Part shown: piece by piece, positions 33,061 through 44,672 of the stretch
Layout of the letters: every line of letters begins with the position of its first letter
Position numbering within the stretch: position 1 is the first letter of the stretch
Origin: Thinopyrum elongatum
Taxonomy: Eukaryota > Streptophyta > Magnoliopsida > Poales > Poaceae
NCBI GenBank assembly: GCA_011799875.1
Contig: CM022302.1
Location: 185,682,942-185,746,941, forward strand
Direction: 5' to 3'
Length of the DNA stretch: 64,000 bases
Program-made: the position numbers and the translations under genes
Notes under the pieces: generated by a model
Databases searched by the model: none
Told to the model about the DNA's origin: nothing
What the model saw: the letters and a program-made list of their open reading frames with translations, nothing else

Positions 33061-34822
33061 TGATACGTCTTCAACGTATCTATAATTTTTTATTGTTCCA
33101 TGCTATTATATTATCTGCTTTGGATGTTTTATATGTATTAATATGCTATTTTATATTATTTTTGGGACTAACTTATTAACCTAGTGCCAGTTTCTGTTTT
33201 TTCCTTGTTTTTGACTTTTACAGAAAAGGAATATCAAACGGAGTCCAAACGGAATAAAACTTTACGGTGATTTTTCTTGGACCAGAAGAAACCCACGAGA
33301 CTTGGAGAGGAGGCCAGAAGCCCTACGGGGAGGCCACAAGCTGAGGGGCACGCCCCCAGGGCTTGTGGGCCCCTCGGAGACCTTCCAACCCTAATTCCAC
33401 CACTATATATTCTCAAACATTCCACCAGAGCCACACCAAAAATACTTTTTCGCCGCCACAAGCCTCTGTTCCCGTGAGATCCCATCTTGGGGAATTTTTT
33501 GGCACTTCGCCGGAGGGGGATTCGATCATGGAGGACCTCTACACCAACTTTGCTACCCTTCCGATGATGTGTGAGTAGTTTACCACAGACCTACTGGTCC
33601 CGAAGCATGCACGTATGGTGAACCGTTATGTGATGAAGTCGGAGCATGATTTATTTTTTGATTGTCTTCCTTAGGAGTGGCGGTCGGGGACGAGCGATGG
33701 TCTTTTCCTACCAATCTATCCCCCTAGGAGCATGCGTATTAGTACTTTGCTTTGATGGCCAATAAATTTTTGCAATAAGTATGTGAGTTCTTTATGACTA
33801 ATGTTGAGTCCATGGATTATACGCACTCTCACCCTTCCACCATTGCTAGACTCTCTACTACCGCACAACTTTTGCCGGTGCATTAAACCCACCATATACC
33901 CTTCCTCAAAACAGCCACCATACCTACCTATTATGGCATTTCCATAGCCATTCCGAGATATATTGCCATTCAAATTCCACCGTTCTGTTTATTATGACAC
34001 ATACCATCATTGTCATATTGCTTTGCATGATCATGTAGTTGGCATAGTATTTGTGGCTTGGACACCCTTCATATTTTCTATACATGTCACTCTAGATCAT
34101 TGCACATCCCGGTACACCACCGGAGGCATTCATATAGAGTCATATTTTGTTCTAGTATCGAGTTGTAATTATTGAGTTGTAAGTAAATAAAAGTGTGATG
34201 ATCATCATTATTAGAGCATTGTCCATGTGAGGAAAGGATGATGGAGGCTATGATTCCCTCACAAGTTGGGATGAGACTCTGTACTTAAATAAAATAAAAA
34301 GTGGCCAAAGATCCCAAAATAAAAAAAGAGGCCAAAGAGCCCAAAATAAAAAAATAGGCCAAAGAGCCCAAACAAAAAAATGAGAGAAAAAGAGAGAAGG
34401 GACAATGTTACTATCCTTTTTCCACACTTGTGCTTCAAAGCAGCACCATGTTCTTCATGATAGAGAGTCTCCTATTTTATCACTTTCATATACTAGTGGG
34501 AATTTTCATTATAGAACTTGGCTTGTATATTGCAATGATGGGCTTCCTCAAATTGCCCTAGGTCTTCGTGAGCAAGCAACATGGCAATCCCTACTCACTT
34601 GCATCGATATCAATTAATGGGCATCTCCATAGCCCATTAATTTGCCAAGTTGATGTGAGACTTTCTCCTTTTTGTCTTCTCCTCACGACCTCCAACATAC
34701 TCTATTCCACCTATAGTGCTATATCCATGGCTCACGCTCATGTATTGCGTGAGGGTTGAAAAAGCTTGAGAACATTAAAAGTATGAAACAATTGCTTGGC
34801 TTGCCATCGGGGTTGTGCATGA
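33061..34822 (+). mobile_element. Athila-type retrotransposon fragment (WHAM/Sabrina-like)
   Basis: It opens with an LTR start TGATACGTCTTCAACGTATC and LTR-like sequence to about 33,598. From there the sequence has the character of the long noncoding internal part of Athila elements (ATGATGAAGTCGGAGCATG-type stretches, then runs of AAAGAGGCCAAAGAGCCC near 34,300-34,380). No primer site or coding motif follows the LTR, so the element is internally deleted or rearranged. At 34,822 it is cut by the copia LTR. Confidence 0.55.
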
Positions 34823-36145
34823 TGTAAGTGCATCTAGTGCCACCCCTAGTTGGTTTTGGGGTATTGACGACAAACATGGTTGAGGGACTAATGTGTTAGT
34901 GAGAATTGCAGGATAACACAGGTAGAAGTCCCTCATTGATTCGGTTTACCTACCATAGATGACCCCTAAAAATGTGTGAAGATATTGAAGACAATGGTGG
35001 TTCGTGAAGACATTCACGTCGAAGATAATGACGTGTGAAGACATTCACTTGAAGACATAGTTTCTTTCGTAGTTTCATTTTCTTCTTACTTGAGTCATAG
35101 GAACCACCGTACTATTAAGTGGGGTCAAAGTGAACAAAGTCAGAAGACTGACATGATGCTCAACCTAAATCCTATGTCTTCGAGTGAAGACAATGAGAGC
35201 AAATCTTATCCAGAGTTGGATAAGTCAGCTTTGCTTGTAACCCAAGCCAAGCTGCCGCGTGTGTTTGAAATCCGACAGTTGGACACGTGTCGGTTCCTTA
35301 GTGACCCAGGGTCATTTCGGACATATCATGTCGGGTTGCCTGCTGGCTATAAATAGCCCACCCCCTCCACCATAAATTGGTGGCTGCTCAGAGTTAGTGC
35401 ACGGCTTTTGTCGTTTGAGAGCAACCCACCTCCGAAGCCTTTGAGAGAGAGATCCTTGCGAGGATAAAGCCCAAAACACCCAGAGCCAAAGAGTGTTAGG
35501 CATCACTAAAGTCTTTCTGTCTGCGTGACCTGAAAACTTGTTACACTTGAGGATTGTGTATCCTCCAGCCGGTTAGGCGTCACATTCTGAGGATCCAAGA
35601 GTCATTGTGGATCGCCGGTGAACAGGGTCTGTGAAGGTTTGGAAGTCTACCTTGAAGACTTACCAGAGTGATTGGGAGAGGACTAAGTGTCCTTAGCTCA
35701 AGGGGAATAAGGTGAAGACGTGGTCTTCTGAGTTCAATCTCAGCCTCCCTAACCAGACGTACAGTTGTCACAGCAACTCGAACTGGTCTACCAAATCCTT
35801 GTCTTCACCATGCATCTGGTTCTATGCCCTACCTCCTTTACATTTCAGTTTGTCTTCGTGAAGTCATTGCTTGTTTGTCTGATCTATTTGACTTCACAGT
35901 GTGAAGACATTTACCTGTTTGGCTTCATACTATCTTCCATTCCGATCTGTTCTACCTAGCTGCTATTAGTCTTTGTGTCTTCATTGTACTGTTAACTTGA
36001 CTATGGCCTGTCTAGTGTAGTTTATCTTCCGTTGCATATCATATAGGTGTTGTTTGGTTGTCTATCTTCAAAGATATCACATCTTTCGAAGACTTTCATA
36101 AAAATCGCCTATTCACACCCCTCTAGTCGATAACTAGCACTTTCA
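34823..36145 (+). repeat. 5' LTR of copia A
   Basis: This 1,323 bp LTR runs from TGTAAGTGCATCTAG to ACTAGCACTTTCA. It has a TATA box (GGCTATAAATAGCC near 35,345) and is matched in reverse by 43,313-44,655. Confidence 0.9.
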
Positions 36146-36147
36146 AT

Positions 36148-36159
36148 TGGTATTAGAGC
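36148..36159 (+). other. initiator-Met primer binding site of copia A
   Basis: TGGTATTAGAGC lies two bases after the LTR. It differs by one base from the canonical TGGTATCAGAGC. Confidence 0.85.
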
Positions 36160-36211
36160 AAGGTGGTCCCTTGTTCTATATGATTCGGTTTAACCACCTG
36201 GAGTTTTAGCT

Positions 36212-37447
36212 ATGTCGACTGCAGGGATAATCAAAGTCTCCGCTGCGTGCCCCATCTTCGATGGCACTGATTACCCCTACTGGAAGAATAAGATGCGCAT
36301 GCATCTTGAAGCCATTGACATCGATCTCTGGTATGTCATCAAGACTGGTGTCCCCAAAGTCGGTGAAGGCGTCACCGCTGCTGATGTCAAGAGATTCGCA
36401 CAACTGGACTCAACCGCCAAGAACATCATCTGTGGCCGTCTGACCAAAGGACAGTATGGCCATGTGAGTGCACTGGAAACTGCGAAGCTGGTCTGGGACT
36501 GGCTGTCCAAGGTCAACAAAGGCGTCTCAACCCAGAGAGACTCAAGAATAGATGTGCTCCACAATCTCTTCAACGGATTCAAGAGGAATGAAAATGAGAA
36601 CGTCGAGCTCACTTTCGATCGCCTCACTGATATCACAAATGAGCTTCGCGCACTTAGCGCCACAGAGATCACCAAGCATGAAATAGTGAAGAAGCTATTG
36701 AGATCACTTGACAAATCATTTGACACTTTGGCCGTGATGATCCAAGAACATCCTGACTTCAGAGATCTTGATCCATCTGACATACTTGAGAGGCTCAACA
36801 CACATGAATTCCAGCTATCTGAGAAGAGAGATATCTATGGTCCCAACTACAGCCGATCTCGTGCCTTGAAGGCAAAGGCTGTATCCTCATCTAAAGAAGA
36901 ATCTGACTGCAGTTCTGAAGATCCTGAAGACATTGGCAAAGAGCTAGTAATGCTTGTGAGAAAGTTCCAAAAGTTCTCCAAGAAGAATCGCTTCGGCAAG
37001 TCTTCAAAATCCAGTTCCAAGAATGATGAGGCTTCCTCTCATGACTACAAGAAGAGAACATGCCAGAAATGCAAGAATCCAGGCCACTACATATTTGGAT
37101 GTCATCAATGGGATAAGGAAGCAAAGAAAAAGAAAAAGAGCAAGGAATATGACTCTGATGACAAGAAGAAGAAGAAATCCTCAAAGTCTTCATCATACAA
37201 GAAGAGCTTATCTGGCAAGGCTCGTGCATTCATTGGCAAGGAGATGGATTCAGAGGAGGAGTTTGCTTCTAAGGAGGCGGAGGTGGAGTCTGAGGAGGAG
37301 TCTGATTCAGGTGTGGCAAGCCTGGCTCTAGCTTCGCCAAGTCCACCTTCAACACTGAAGACAATGGTCATGCCACCGACGCTGAAGCCAATGATGAGAA
37401 TGACTCTGCTCCAACCTACTGCTTCATGGCACGAGGTGCCGAGGTAA
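36212..37447 (+). CDS. gag: copia A gag (capsid and nucleocapsid)
   Basis: The frame starts MSTAGIIKVSAACPIFDGT with WKNKMRMHLEAID, the opening of the copia UBN2-type capsid domain, and continues through the LTKGQYGHV…VWDWLSKV and FDRLTDITNELRAL blocks. A CCHC zinc knuckle (CQKCKNPGHYIFGC) near residue 285 marks the nucleocapsid, followed by a Lys/Ser-rich basic tail. About 390 codons are intact before a frameshift near 37,330-37,426 moves the reading to the next frame. This is the best preserved coding segment in the window. It would bind element RNA in cytoplasmic particles. Confidence 0.85.
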   Translation: MSTAGIIKVSAACPIFDGTDYPYWKNKMRMHLEAIDIDLWYVIKTGVPKVGEGVTAADVKRFAQLDSTAKNIICGRLTKGQYGHVSALETAKLVWDWLSKVNKGVSTQRDSRIDVLHNLFNGFKRNENENVELTFDRLTDITNELRALSATEITKHEIVKKLLRSLDKSFDTLAVMIQEHPDFRDLDPSDILERLNTHEFQLSEKRDIYGPNYSRSRALKAKAVSSSKEESDCSSEDPEDIGKELVMLVRKFQKFSKKNRFGKSSKSSSKNDEASSHDYKKRTCQKCKNPGHYIFGCHQWDKEAKKKKKSKEYDSDDKKKKKSSKSSSYKKSLSGKARAFIGKEMDSEEEFASKEAEVESEEESDSGVASLALASPSPPSTLKTMVMPPTLKPMMRMTLLQPTASWHEVPR

Positions 37448-38694
37448 ACTCACGCGATGCTTACTTTCAAACCTCCAGTGAAGATGACTCTGAAGGTGAA
37501 TCCAAACCCAGCTATAAGACCCTTGCTAAAATTGCAACTGAACAACAAACTACTATGGAACACATTCAAAAATTGCTAGACAAAAGTGATGACCTGTTGG
37601 ACGAGGAAATGACTCGAACTCAGTCCTTAATCAAAGACATCAAAAATCTTCGCGTTAAGTATGAAGAACTTGAAAGTTGTCATGCAACCCTCTCAGCCAC
37701 TTATTAGAAGCTTTCCTATGATTATCTTCAAAGGAAGCAAGATCTAGAGAAACTGAGAGTGTCTCATGAGGATCTTCAAAAGTAGAACAATTCACTACTC
37801 GCTCAACAGATCAGTTCTGCTTAGGAAGATTTTGTGCCACCTTGTTTAAAATGTCTTGAGCGTGAAAATGTTGTCTCTGTTGCTGAATGTTCTACTGCCT
37901 CTGATGTTGCAATATCTTCAACTGCTGATGTGGTAACTAACCCCTCTTCTGAGGATGCCACTACCATTCCTGATGAGAATGCTAGGTTGAAGACTTTGCT
38001 AGAAACATGAATGTACAAAAGCCTCAAAGGGCATCAGACACTATGTGATGTCCTCAAGAAACAGATTCTGAACCGAAACCCTAGGAAAGAGGGTGTCGGT
38101 TTCGAGAGGAAAATGAATGCTGATGGTTCTTACTGGAAGCCTGAGCAGTACCCCAAAACCACATGGGTTGCTGCAAAGGGTCCTTCAGTAGATCCATCTA
38201 CCTTATCTGGCTTCACTTGTGCTAACCCCATTATCATTGATGAGTCATTTGACTCTAATTATAAGCTGTTTAAGAATCAGAATGGTGAAGTGTTTGCCAG
38301 GTTTATTGGTACTAACTATAGGAATGGGCCACCTATGAAGAAGATCTGGGTTCCTAAAAGTTGTCTGGAGAGTCTTCCAGTGAATGTCATCATGACACCA
38401 CCAGGGAAGAAGACAAACCCTAGACCAAAGGCTTCATACAGACAGAGGACCTCCTATGCTCGCCCTAACGCCAATGTTTTGCAGGGAAATTATCATCAGA
38501 CTCATGAATATGAGCGTGTTTCATCAAACCTCTATGTTCACAAATCAAAGAATTTCTCTGCATATTCTTTTGAGTACTATTCACCCCCTGCGAAACTATT
38601 TGCTAGGGCTCCGAAGCCAAAGTTCTCAGATGCTGCACTTATACTCATTGCTTCTAAGCCACCACTTAAGATGTGGGTGGTTAAGAAGAATTAA
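37426..38694 (+). pseudogene. copia A gag C-terminal extension, broken
   Basis: The frame resumes as FMARGAEVNSRDAYFQTSSED and runs through a coiled-coil-like segment (MEHIQKLLDKSDDLLDEEMT, YEELESCHATLSATY). In-frame stops lie near 37,707, 37,783 and 37,822 and at 38,008. It continues as GHQTLCDVLKKQIL to KMWVVKKN, stop at 38,692-38,694. Such extensions after the zinc knuckle are typical of SIRE/Maximus elements. Confidence 0.7.
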
Positions 38695-39390
38695 CTTCTC
38701 TTGCAGGGAAAGGTCTCCAGCCGAAAATCATTGACTTCTGAAGACAATGCTGGGGACCTAAAACATCTTGTGGGACTCAAGATAAAATGCCAAAATGTCT
38801 TACCATTTATTTCATCCCAGGATTTCTTGATGAGCATCCTATCTTACCATCCAAGAATCTTAATTTTGATAGTATGCTTGTTCGTCAAATGTTTGTGCTT
38901 CACAATACTCTTGGTGAAGCCTATCCCGCTAACTGCACTGTAAGGTACGACTCCGAAATCTACTGAATGGATTATGGACAGTGGATGCACCAACCACATG
39001 ACTGGTGATCGAAGTCTTCTCATGGATTCAACTCTTCGTCCATCTACTAAAAGCCACATCACATTCGCTGACACGGGTAAAAGCAAGGTATTGGGCCTAG
39101 GTAGAGTTGCTATCTCAAAGGATCAACATATGGATAAAGTGATGCTTGTTGAATCCCTTGGATACAACTTAATGTCTATCTCAATGCTTTTGTGACCTTG
39201 ACAGGATTGTGATATTTGGAAAATATCGTTACCTTGTGCTTATGGCTTCTGACAAATCTCTAGTCTTCGAAGGTTATCAAAGAGGTGATCTGTATATGGT
39301 AGATTTCTCCGCAGGACCACAACTTGCCGTATGTCTTCTAGCAAAAGCCTCAGAATGCTAGCTTTGGCATCGAAGGCTAGGACATGCGGG
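38695..39390 (+). pseudogene. copia A protease region
   Basis: WIMDSGCTNHMTGDRSLLMD, starting near 38,968, is the copia aspartic protease active-site block (DSGC). It is followed by ITFADTGKSKVLGLGRVAI and SLGYNLMSIS. A stop near 39,193 and a frame change precede the GAG-pre-integrase block (LWHRRLGHAG near 39,362). Confidence 0.75.
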
Positions 39391-39391
39391 C

Positions 39392-40264
39392 ATGAGGAAC
39401 TTTCACACTCTTGTGAAGAAGAAGCATATCATTGGCATCGAGGGCGTCAAGTTCAAAAAGGATCATCTATGTGGTGCTTGTGAAGCCAGGAAGATGACTA
39501 GGGCAAAGCATAGCTCGAAGACAATCATGACGACTTCATGCCCCTTCGAGCTGCTACACATGGACTTATTTGGCCCTAATCACTACTCAACCCTTACTAC
39601 CACTGCACATCTTTATGGCTTCGTTATTGTTGATGATTATTCTAGATATACTTGGGTGCACATAATTCTCTATAAGACTGAAGTGCAGGATGTCTTCAGA
39701 CGCTTCGCCAACCGTTGCATGACCAACTATGGCATCAAGATCAAGCACATCAGGAGTGACAATGGCACAAAATTCAAGAACACTGGCCTCGACACTTATC
39801 TTGATACATTGGGCATCACTCATGAGCTCTCTGCTCCATACACACCTCAGCAGAATGGCGTCGTGGAGCGCAAGAACAGGACCCTTATTGAGATGACTCG
39901 CACGATGCTTGATGAGTACAAGACTCCAAGAAAGTTCTGGCCTGAAGCCATTGACACTGCATGCCATATCATCAATAGAGTTTATCTTCACAAATTCTTC
40001 AAGAAGACATCTTATGAACTACTCACTGGTAAGAAGCCAAACGTAAGCTATTTCAAAGTCTTCGGTGCTAGGTGCTGGATCAAGGATCCACATCACACTT
40101 CCAAATTTGCACCGAAAGCACATGAAGGTTTTATGCTTGGTTACGGAAAGGATTCAGACACCTACAGAGTCTTCAACCTCTTTCACTATAAAGTGGTTGA
40201 AACGGTAGATGTGCGGTTTGATGAGACTAACGGCTCACAAAGAGAGCACCTCCAAATGTGCTAG
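39392..40264 (+). pseudogene. copia A integrase
   Basis: The zinc-binding block (H near 39,370-39,430, then CGACEARKMTRAKH) leads to the catalytic core. The first Asp is in LLHMDLFGPNHY, the second in IRSDNGTKFKN and the Glu in NGVVERKNRTLIEMTR, so the DDE triad is visible. KVFGARCWIKDP and YGKDSDTYRVFNL mark the C-terminal part. A stop at 40,262-40,264 closes this stretch just before the RT linker. Confidence 0.85.
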
Positions 40265-41571
40265 ATGAAGCTTCTCCTAGTGAATCTATCAAGCTAATGG
40301 GTACTGGAGAAATCATACCCACCGAGGAACAGACTGAAGAAGAAATTGTCATTCTAGCTCCTACTCAACATGAAGACAATGCTGAGCCTGAAGATAATGC
40401 TGAAGATGAAGAAAATAAGCAACAGCAAAATCTTCGCCCTGTTCATCCTTGTGTGGCCAATGAAGTTCAGATTGAGAAGATAATTGATAGCATCAATGCA
40501 CCTGGTCCACTCACTCGATCAAGAGCAACGCAACTAGCAAACTTTTGTGGGCACTTTGCATTCGTGTCCATATCCGAACCCAAGAAAGTCGATGAAGCTT
40601 TTATGGAACCAGAATGGATTCAAGCTATGCAAGAAGAGCTTCAACAATTTGAGCTCAACAATGTCTGGGAGCTAGTTAAGCGTCCTGATCCTCGCAAGCA
40701 CAATATTATTGGCACCAAATGGATCTATCGCAATAAACAAGATGAACATGGTCAAGTCATCTGAAACAAAGCTCGTCTTGTTGCTCAAGGTTACACACAA
40801 GTAGAGGGAATTGGCTTCGATGAAACTTTTGCTCCCATAGCTAGGCTTGAAGCCATTCGCATACTACTAGCCTATGCTAACCACAACAACATTCTTCTGT
40901 ACCAAATGGACGTAAAGAGTGCCTTCCTCAACGAAAAAATTGAAGAAGTGTATGTAGCTCAACCACCTGGTTTTGAAGATCCGAAGCGACCTGATATGGT
41001 CTACAAGCTCAACAAGGCACTGTTTGGCCTCAAACAAGCTCCTCGTGCTTGGTATGACACACTCAAAGACTTCCTGAAGAGCAAAGGCTTAAAACCTGGA
41101 TCTCTTGATCCTACTCTCTTCACGAAGACATATAATGGAGAACTATTTGTCTGCCAAATCTATGTGGATGACATTATCTTCGGCTGCACTGACAAACGAT
41201 ACAGTGATGAGTTTGGGCATATGATGCAAGAGCAATATCAGATGTCCATGATGGCAGAGCTGAAATTCTTTCTTGCTCTTCAAATCCGTCAACAGAGAAA
41301 TGGCATCTTCATATCACAAGAAAAATACCTCAAAGATTGCCTGAAGAAGTTTGGAATGCAAGAGTGCAAAGGGTACACGACGCCAATGCCAACCAAAGGT
41401 CATTTGGGCTCCGACGACAATGGTAAAGAGTTCAATCAAAAGGTATACCGCTGCATGATTGGTTCTTTATTGTACTTATGTGCATCTAGGCCAGATATAA
41501 TGCTTAGCGTTTGCATGTGTGCCCGATTCCAAGCAGCACCAAAGGAATCGCATCACCTTGCAGTGAAGTGA
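40265..41571 (+). pseudogene. copia A reverse transcriptase
   Basis: After an acidic linker, the RT blocks follow: EPEWIQAMQEELQQFELN, TKWIYRNKQDEHG, a stop at 40,762-40,764, then [31 protein letters not shown] (first Asp) and IYVDDIIFG (catalytic YVDD near 41,160). [16 protein letters not shown] closes the domain. A second stop lies at 41,569-41,571. The catalytic residues are present, but the frame is interrupted. Confidence 0.85.
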
Positions 41572-42114
41572 ATTCTTCGATATTTGGCTCACACCCCAAT
41601 GCTAGGTTTATGGTATCCAAAGGGCTCAGAGTTTGATCTAGTTGGATATTCAGATGCTGATTATGCCGGTGACAAAGTTGATCGCAAGTCCACATCAGGC
41701 ACATGTCACTTTCTTGGACGATCTCTTGTCTGTTCGTCTTCAAAGAAGCAGAACTGTGTATCACTATCCACTGGTGAGGCTGAATACATTGCTGCTGGAT
41801 CTTGCTGCGCTCAGCTTCTCTAGATGAAGCAAACCCTCAAGGACTATGGCATCAACATGAAGAATGTGCCCCTCTACTGCGACAATGAAAGCCCAATCAA
41901 GATTGCTCACAATCCAGTTCAGCACTCGAAGACAAAGCACATACAGATCCATCATCACTTTCTCAGAGACCATGTGTTGAAGGAAGACATTGATATCTTT
42001 CACGTCAACACTAAAGAGCAATTGGCACATATCTTCACGAAGCCCTTAGACGAGAAAAGGTTTTGCAAGCTGCGGTGTGAGCTAAATATCTTAGAATGCT
42101 CTAATGTCCTATGA
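41572..42114 (+). pseudogene. copia A RNase H
   Basis: The blocks are [20 protein letters not shown] (first Asp), [31 protein letters not shown] (Glu) and VPLYCDNESPIKIAHNP (second Asp), with HFLRDHVLKEDIDIFHV near the end. A TAG interrupts after AQLL at 41,821-41,823, and the frame closes at 42,112-42,114. Confidence 0.8.
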
Positions 42115-42471
42115 GGACACACATCCTAACGTTTATGCATATTCATGACTTAGGTGCGCAACACACAAAGTAACGTATGTCTTCAACTCATGAAGACATA
42201 CTCTCTGAGTGTGAATACATTAATGCGGAATTTGACTTCGGAGCGCCACGATAATTGTGCGTCATGTCTGGGTCTAATACTTCCTATATGGTGGGTAATG
42301 CCACCACCAATATTTCTTGACAATTTTCGTTTGGCGTCATGTTGAATGATCTTCATAGTTGGTCTGTCTTCAACATTGGTTTATCTTCATGATTTATCTT
42401 CAAAGTTGGTTTGTCTTCAACATTGCCTTATTTTCTTGACTAAATCTTCGCAATGTTCTATTTGGTCTTCA

Positions 42472-42474
<3 letters not shown>

Positions 42475-42536
<62 letters not shown>
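42475..42536. repeat. (AT)n microsatellite, about 31 repeats
   Basis: This is an uninterrupted AT dinucleotide run in the copia A region between RNase H and the extra-ORF leader. The corresponding place in copia B (near 49,420) has only short ATATAG-type sequence. Confidence 0.95.
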
Positions 42537-42539
<3 letters not shown>

Positions 42540-42916
42540 CTGTACTCTACAACATTCACTTATAGCTATGTCTTCAAGTCGCCATTTTCTGCGCTAAGTG
42601 AATGTGATCGGACCCTAACCCCTTCCGTGCTTATCTCTCTAATTCTCTCTGTCTCTTCATATGCATTCTATTGACACATATCGATTGTATTCACTATGTC
42701 CTTGTCAGTTGAAGATATAGAGACAACACATTAAACTGCTTTTACTATCTCTATCCTTTTTACTTGAATACCGAAGAAGCCGGAACAACCACCCGACAAA
42801 CCAGGAGCGCGTGTGGTCGTGCCACAATACACAAGTTGTTGCATGCTTGCCATGTGTCCTTCAGATGTGAACCGCCAGGAGCACCTGAGTAATTACACTG
42901 CACCGTCCCTCTTCCT

Positions 42917-42924
42917 TATAAATA
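42917..42924 (+). promoter_or_regulatory. internal TATA box ahead of the copia A extra-ORF leader
   Basis: TATAAATA is followed by leader-like sequence (CTAGCGCC, then a GC-rich stretch) and a donor-like GGTAATT at about 43,184-43,190. The same arrangement occurs in copia B at 49,029-49,036, which argues for function in the ancestor. Confidence 0.55.
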
Positions 42925-43312
42925 CTCCACCCCCTGCGGTCATTATTTCCTTACCCCTCTCGCCGTCTTGCTCAAAGCCTAGCGCCATCGCTAGCTTCCG
43001 TCATCGCCGGAGATGAAGCGCTTCACTGCCGCGACTTCTCCGCCGTCGTCGTCACGCCGGTCGCGGATCTTCCTCCTTCCGCCACCGTCGTAGGTGTCTT
43101 CCGCCGCCAAGTTAGGGCATGGAAGATTGGACTGCTCGGCCTCCATCCCGCCATGTCTAGCAGTTCTTCGTCTGCTTGTTTGCGGTAATTAAAAATCGAT
43201 TTTTTACCGCATGTTTGATCTGTTAAAACTTTCTATATATTCGGAAAGTTGTTTCTTCACCTTCCAATCTGGATCTTTCGTCTTTAGCATCTCATAACTT
43301 GCAAGTACTTTC
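42925..43312 (+). other. 5' leader of the copia A extra ORF, truncated
   Basis: It is homologous to copia B's minus-strand leader from about 49,028 to 48,690. A predicted intron starts at 43,185 (GTAATT), and the element is cut at 43,312 inside it, so the extra ORF itself is absent from copia A. Confidence 0.5.
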
Positions 43313-44655
43313 TGAAAGTGCTAGTTATCGACTAGAGGGGGGGAGGGGTGAATAGGCGATTTTTATGAAAGTCTTCAAAACGCTATGTATTTGAAGACAA
43401 ACAGATGAAATGAACCTATTGATATGCAGTGGAAGATAGACTACACTAGACAAGCCATAGTCAAGTGAGCAATGTAGTGAAAGTACGAAGACTATCAGCA
43501 GCTAGGTATTATGGATTAGAATGGAAGACAGTATGAAGCCAAACAGGTAAAAGTCTTCACACAGTTAAGTCAATCAGATCAGACAGGCAAGCAATGACTT
43601 CATGAAGACAAACTGTAAAATAAAGGGAAGTGGGGGATAGAACCAGTTGCTTGGTGAAGACAAGGATTTGGTAGACCAGTTTTAGTTGCTGTGACAACTG
43701 TACGTCTGGTTAGGGAGGCTGAGATTGAGCTCAGAAGACCGCGTCTTCACCTTATTCCCCTTGAGCTAAGGACACCCAGTCCTCGCCCAATCACTCTGGT
43801 AAGTCTTCAAGGTAGACTTTCGAACCTTCACAGACTTCGTTCACCAGCAATCCACAATGGCTCTTGGATGCTCAGAACGCGACGCCTAACCGGCTGGAGG
43901 ATTCATAGTCCTCAAGTGTAAGAACTCTTCAGGTCACGCAGACAGAAAGACTTCAGTGATGCCTAACACTCATTGGCTCTGGGTGTTTTGGGCTTTGTCC
44001 TCGCAAGGATCTCTCTCTCAAAGGCTTCGGAGGTGGGTTGCTCTCAAACGACAAAAGCCGTGTACTAACTCTGAGCAGCCACCAATTTATGGTGTAAGGG
44101 GTGGGCTATTTATAGCCAGGAGGCAACCCGACCAGATATGTCCGAAATGACCCTGTGTCACTAAGGAACCGACACATGTCCAACGGTCGGATTTCAAACA
44201 CACGCGGCAGCTTGACTTGGGCTACAAGTAAAGCTGACTCATCCAGCTCTGGATAAGGTTTGCTCTCATTGTCTTCGCTCGAAGACATAGGATTTTGGTT
44301 GAGCATCACGTCAGTCACTCTGACTTTGTTCACTTGGACCCCACTTAACAGTACGGTGGTTCCTATGACTCAATGAAGAAGAAAAGGAAACTACGAAACA
44401 ACTATGTCTTCGCACTCCATAGTCTTCAAGTGAATGTCTTCATGTGTCATAATCTTCATCGCGAATGTCTTCACGAACCACCATTGTCTTCAATGTCTTC
44501 ACACATTTTTAGGGGTCATCTTTGGTAGGTAAACCGAATCAATGAGGGACCACTACCTGTGTTATCCTGCAATTCTCACAAACACATTAGTCCCTCAACC
44601 AGGTTTGTCGTCAATACTCCAAAACCAACTAGAGGTGGCACTAGATGCACTTACA
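43313..44655 (-). repeat. 3' LTR of copia B
   Basis: This 1,343 bp LTR is the reverse complement of the 34,823-36,145 type. In plus reading it runs from TGAAAGTGCTAGTTATCG to GATGCACTTACA. Its TATA (GGCTATTTATAGCC in plus reading, near 44,105) is in the same place as in the other copy. Confidence 0.9.
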
Positions 44656-44672
44656 ATCTCCCCCTTTTTGGT
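44656..44672 (-). other. polypurine tract of copia B
   Basis: The minus strand reads CACCAAAAAGGGGGAGAT immediately upstream of the LTR's TGTAAG, a classic copia plus-strand primer. Confidence 0.8.

Larger units (their letters stand above)
34823..43312 (+). mobile_element. copia A, SIRE/Maximus-type, 3' part missing
   Basis: The element has its 5' LTR, an initiator-Met primer site, gag, protease, integrase, RT and RNase H in the copia order, and the leader of an extra ORF. It stops at 43,312, where the LTR of an inverted relative begins. The long gag with a coiled-coil extension, and an additional gene after RNase H, place it in the SIRE/Maximus lineage. Many stops and frameshifts show decay. 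A 3' LTR in plus orientation is absent from the window. Confidence 0.85.
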
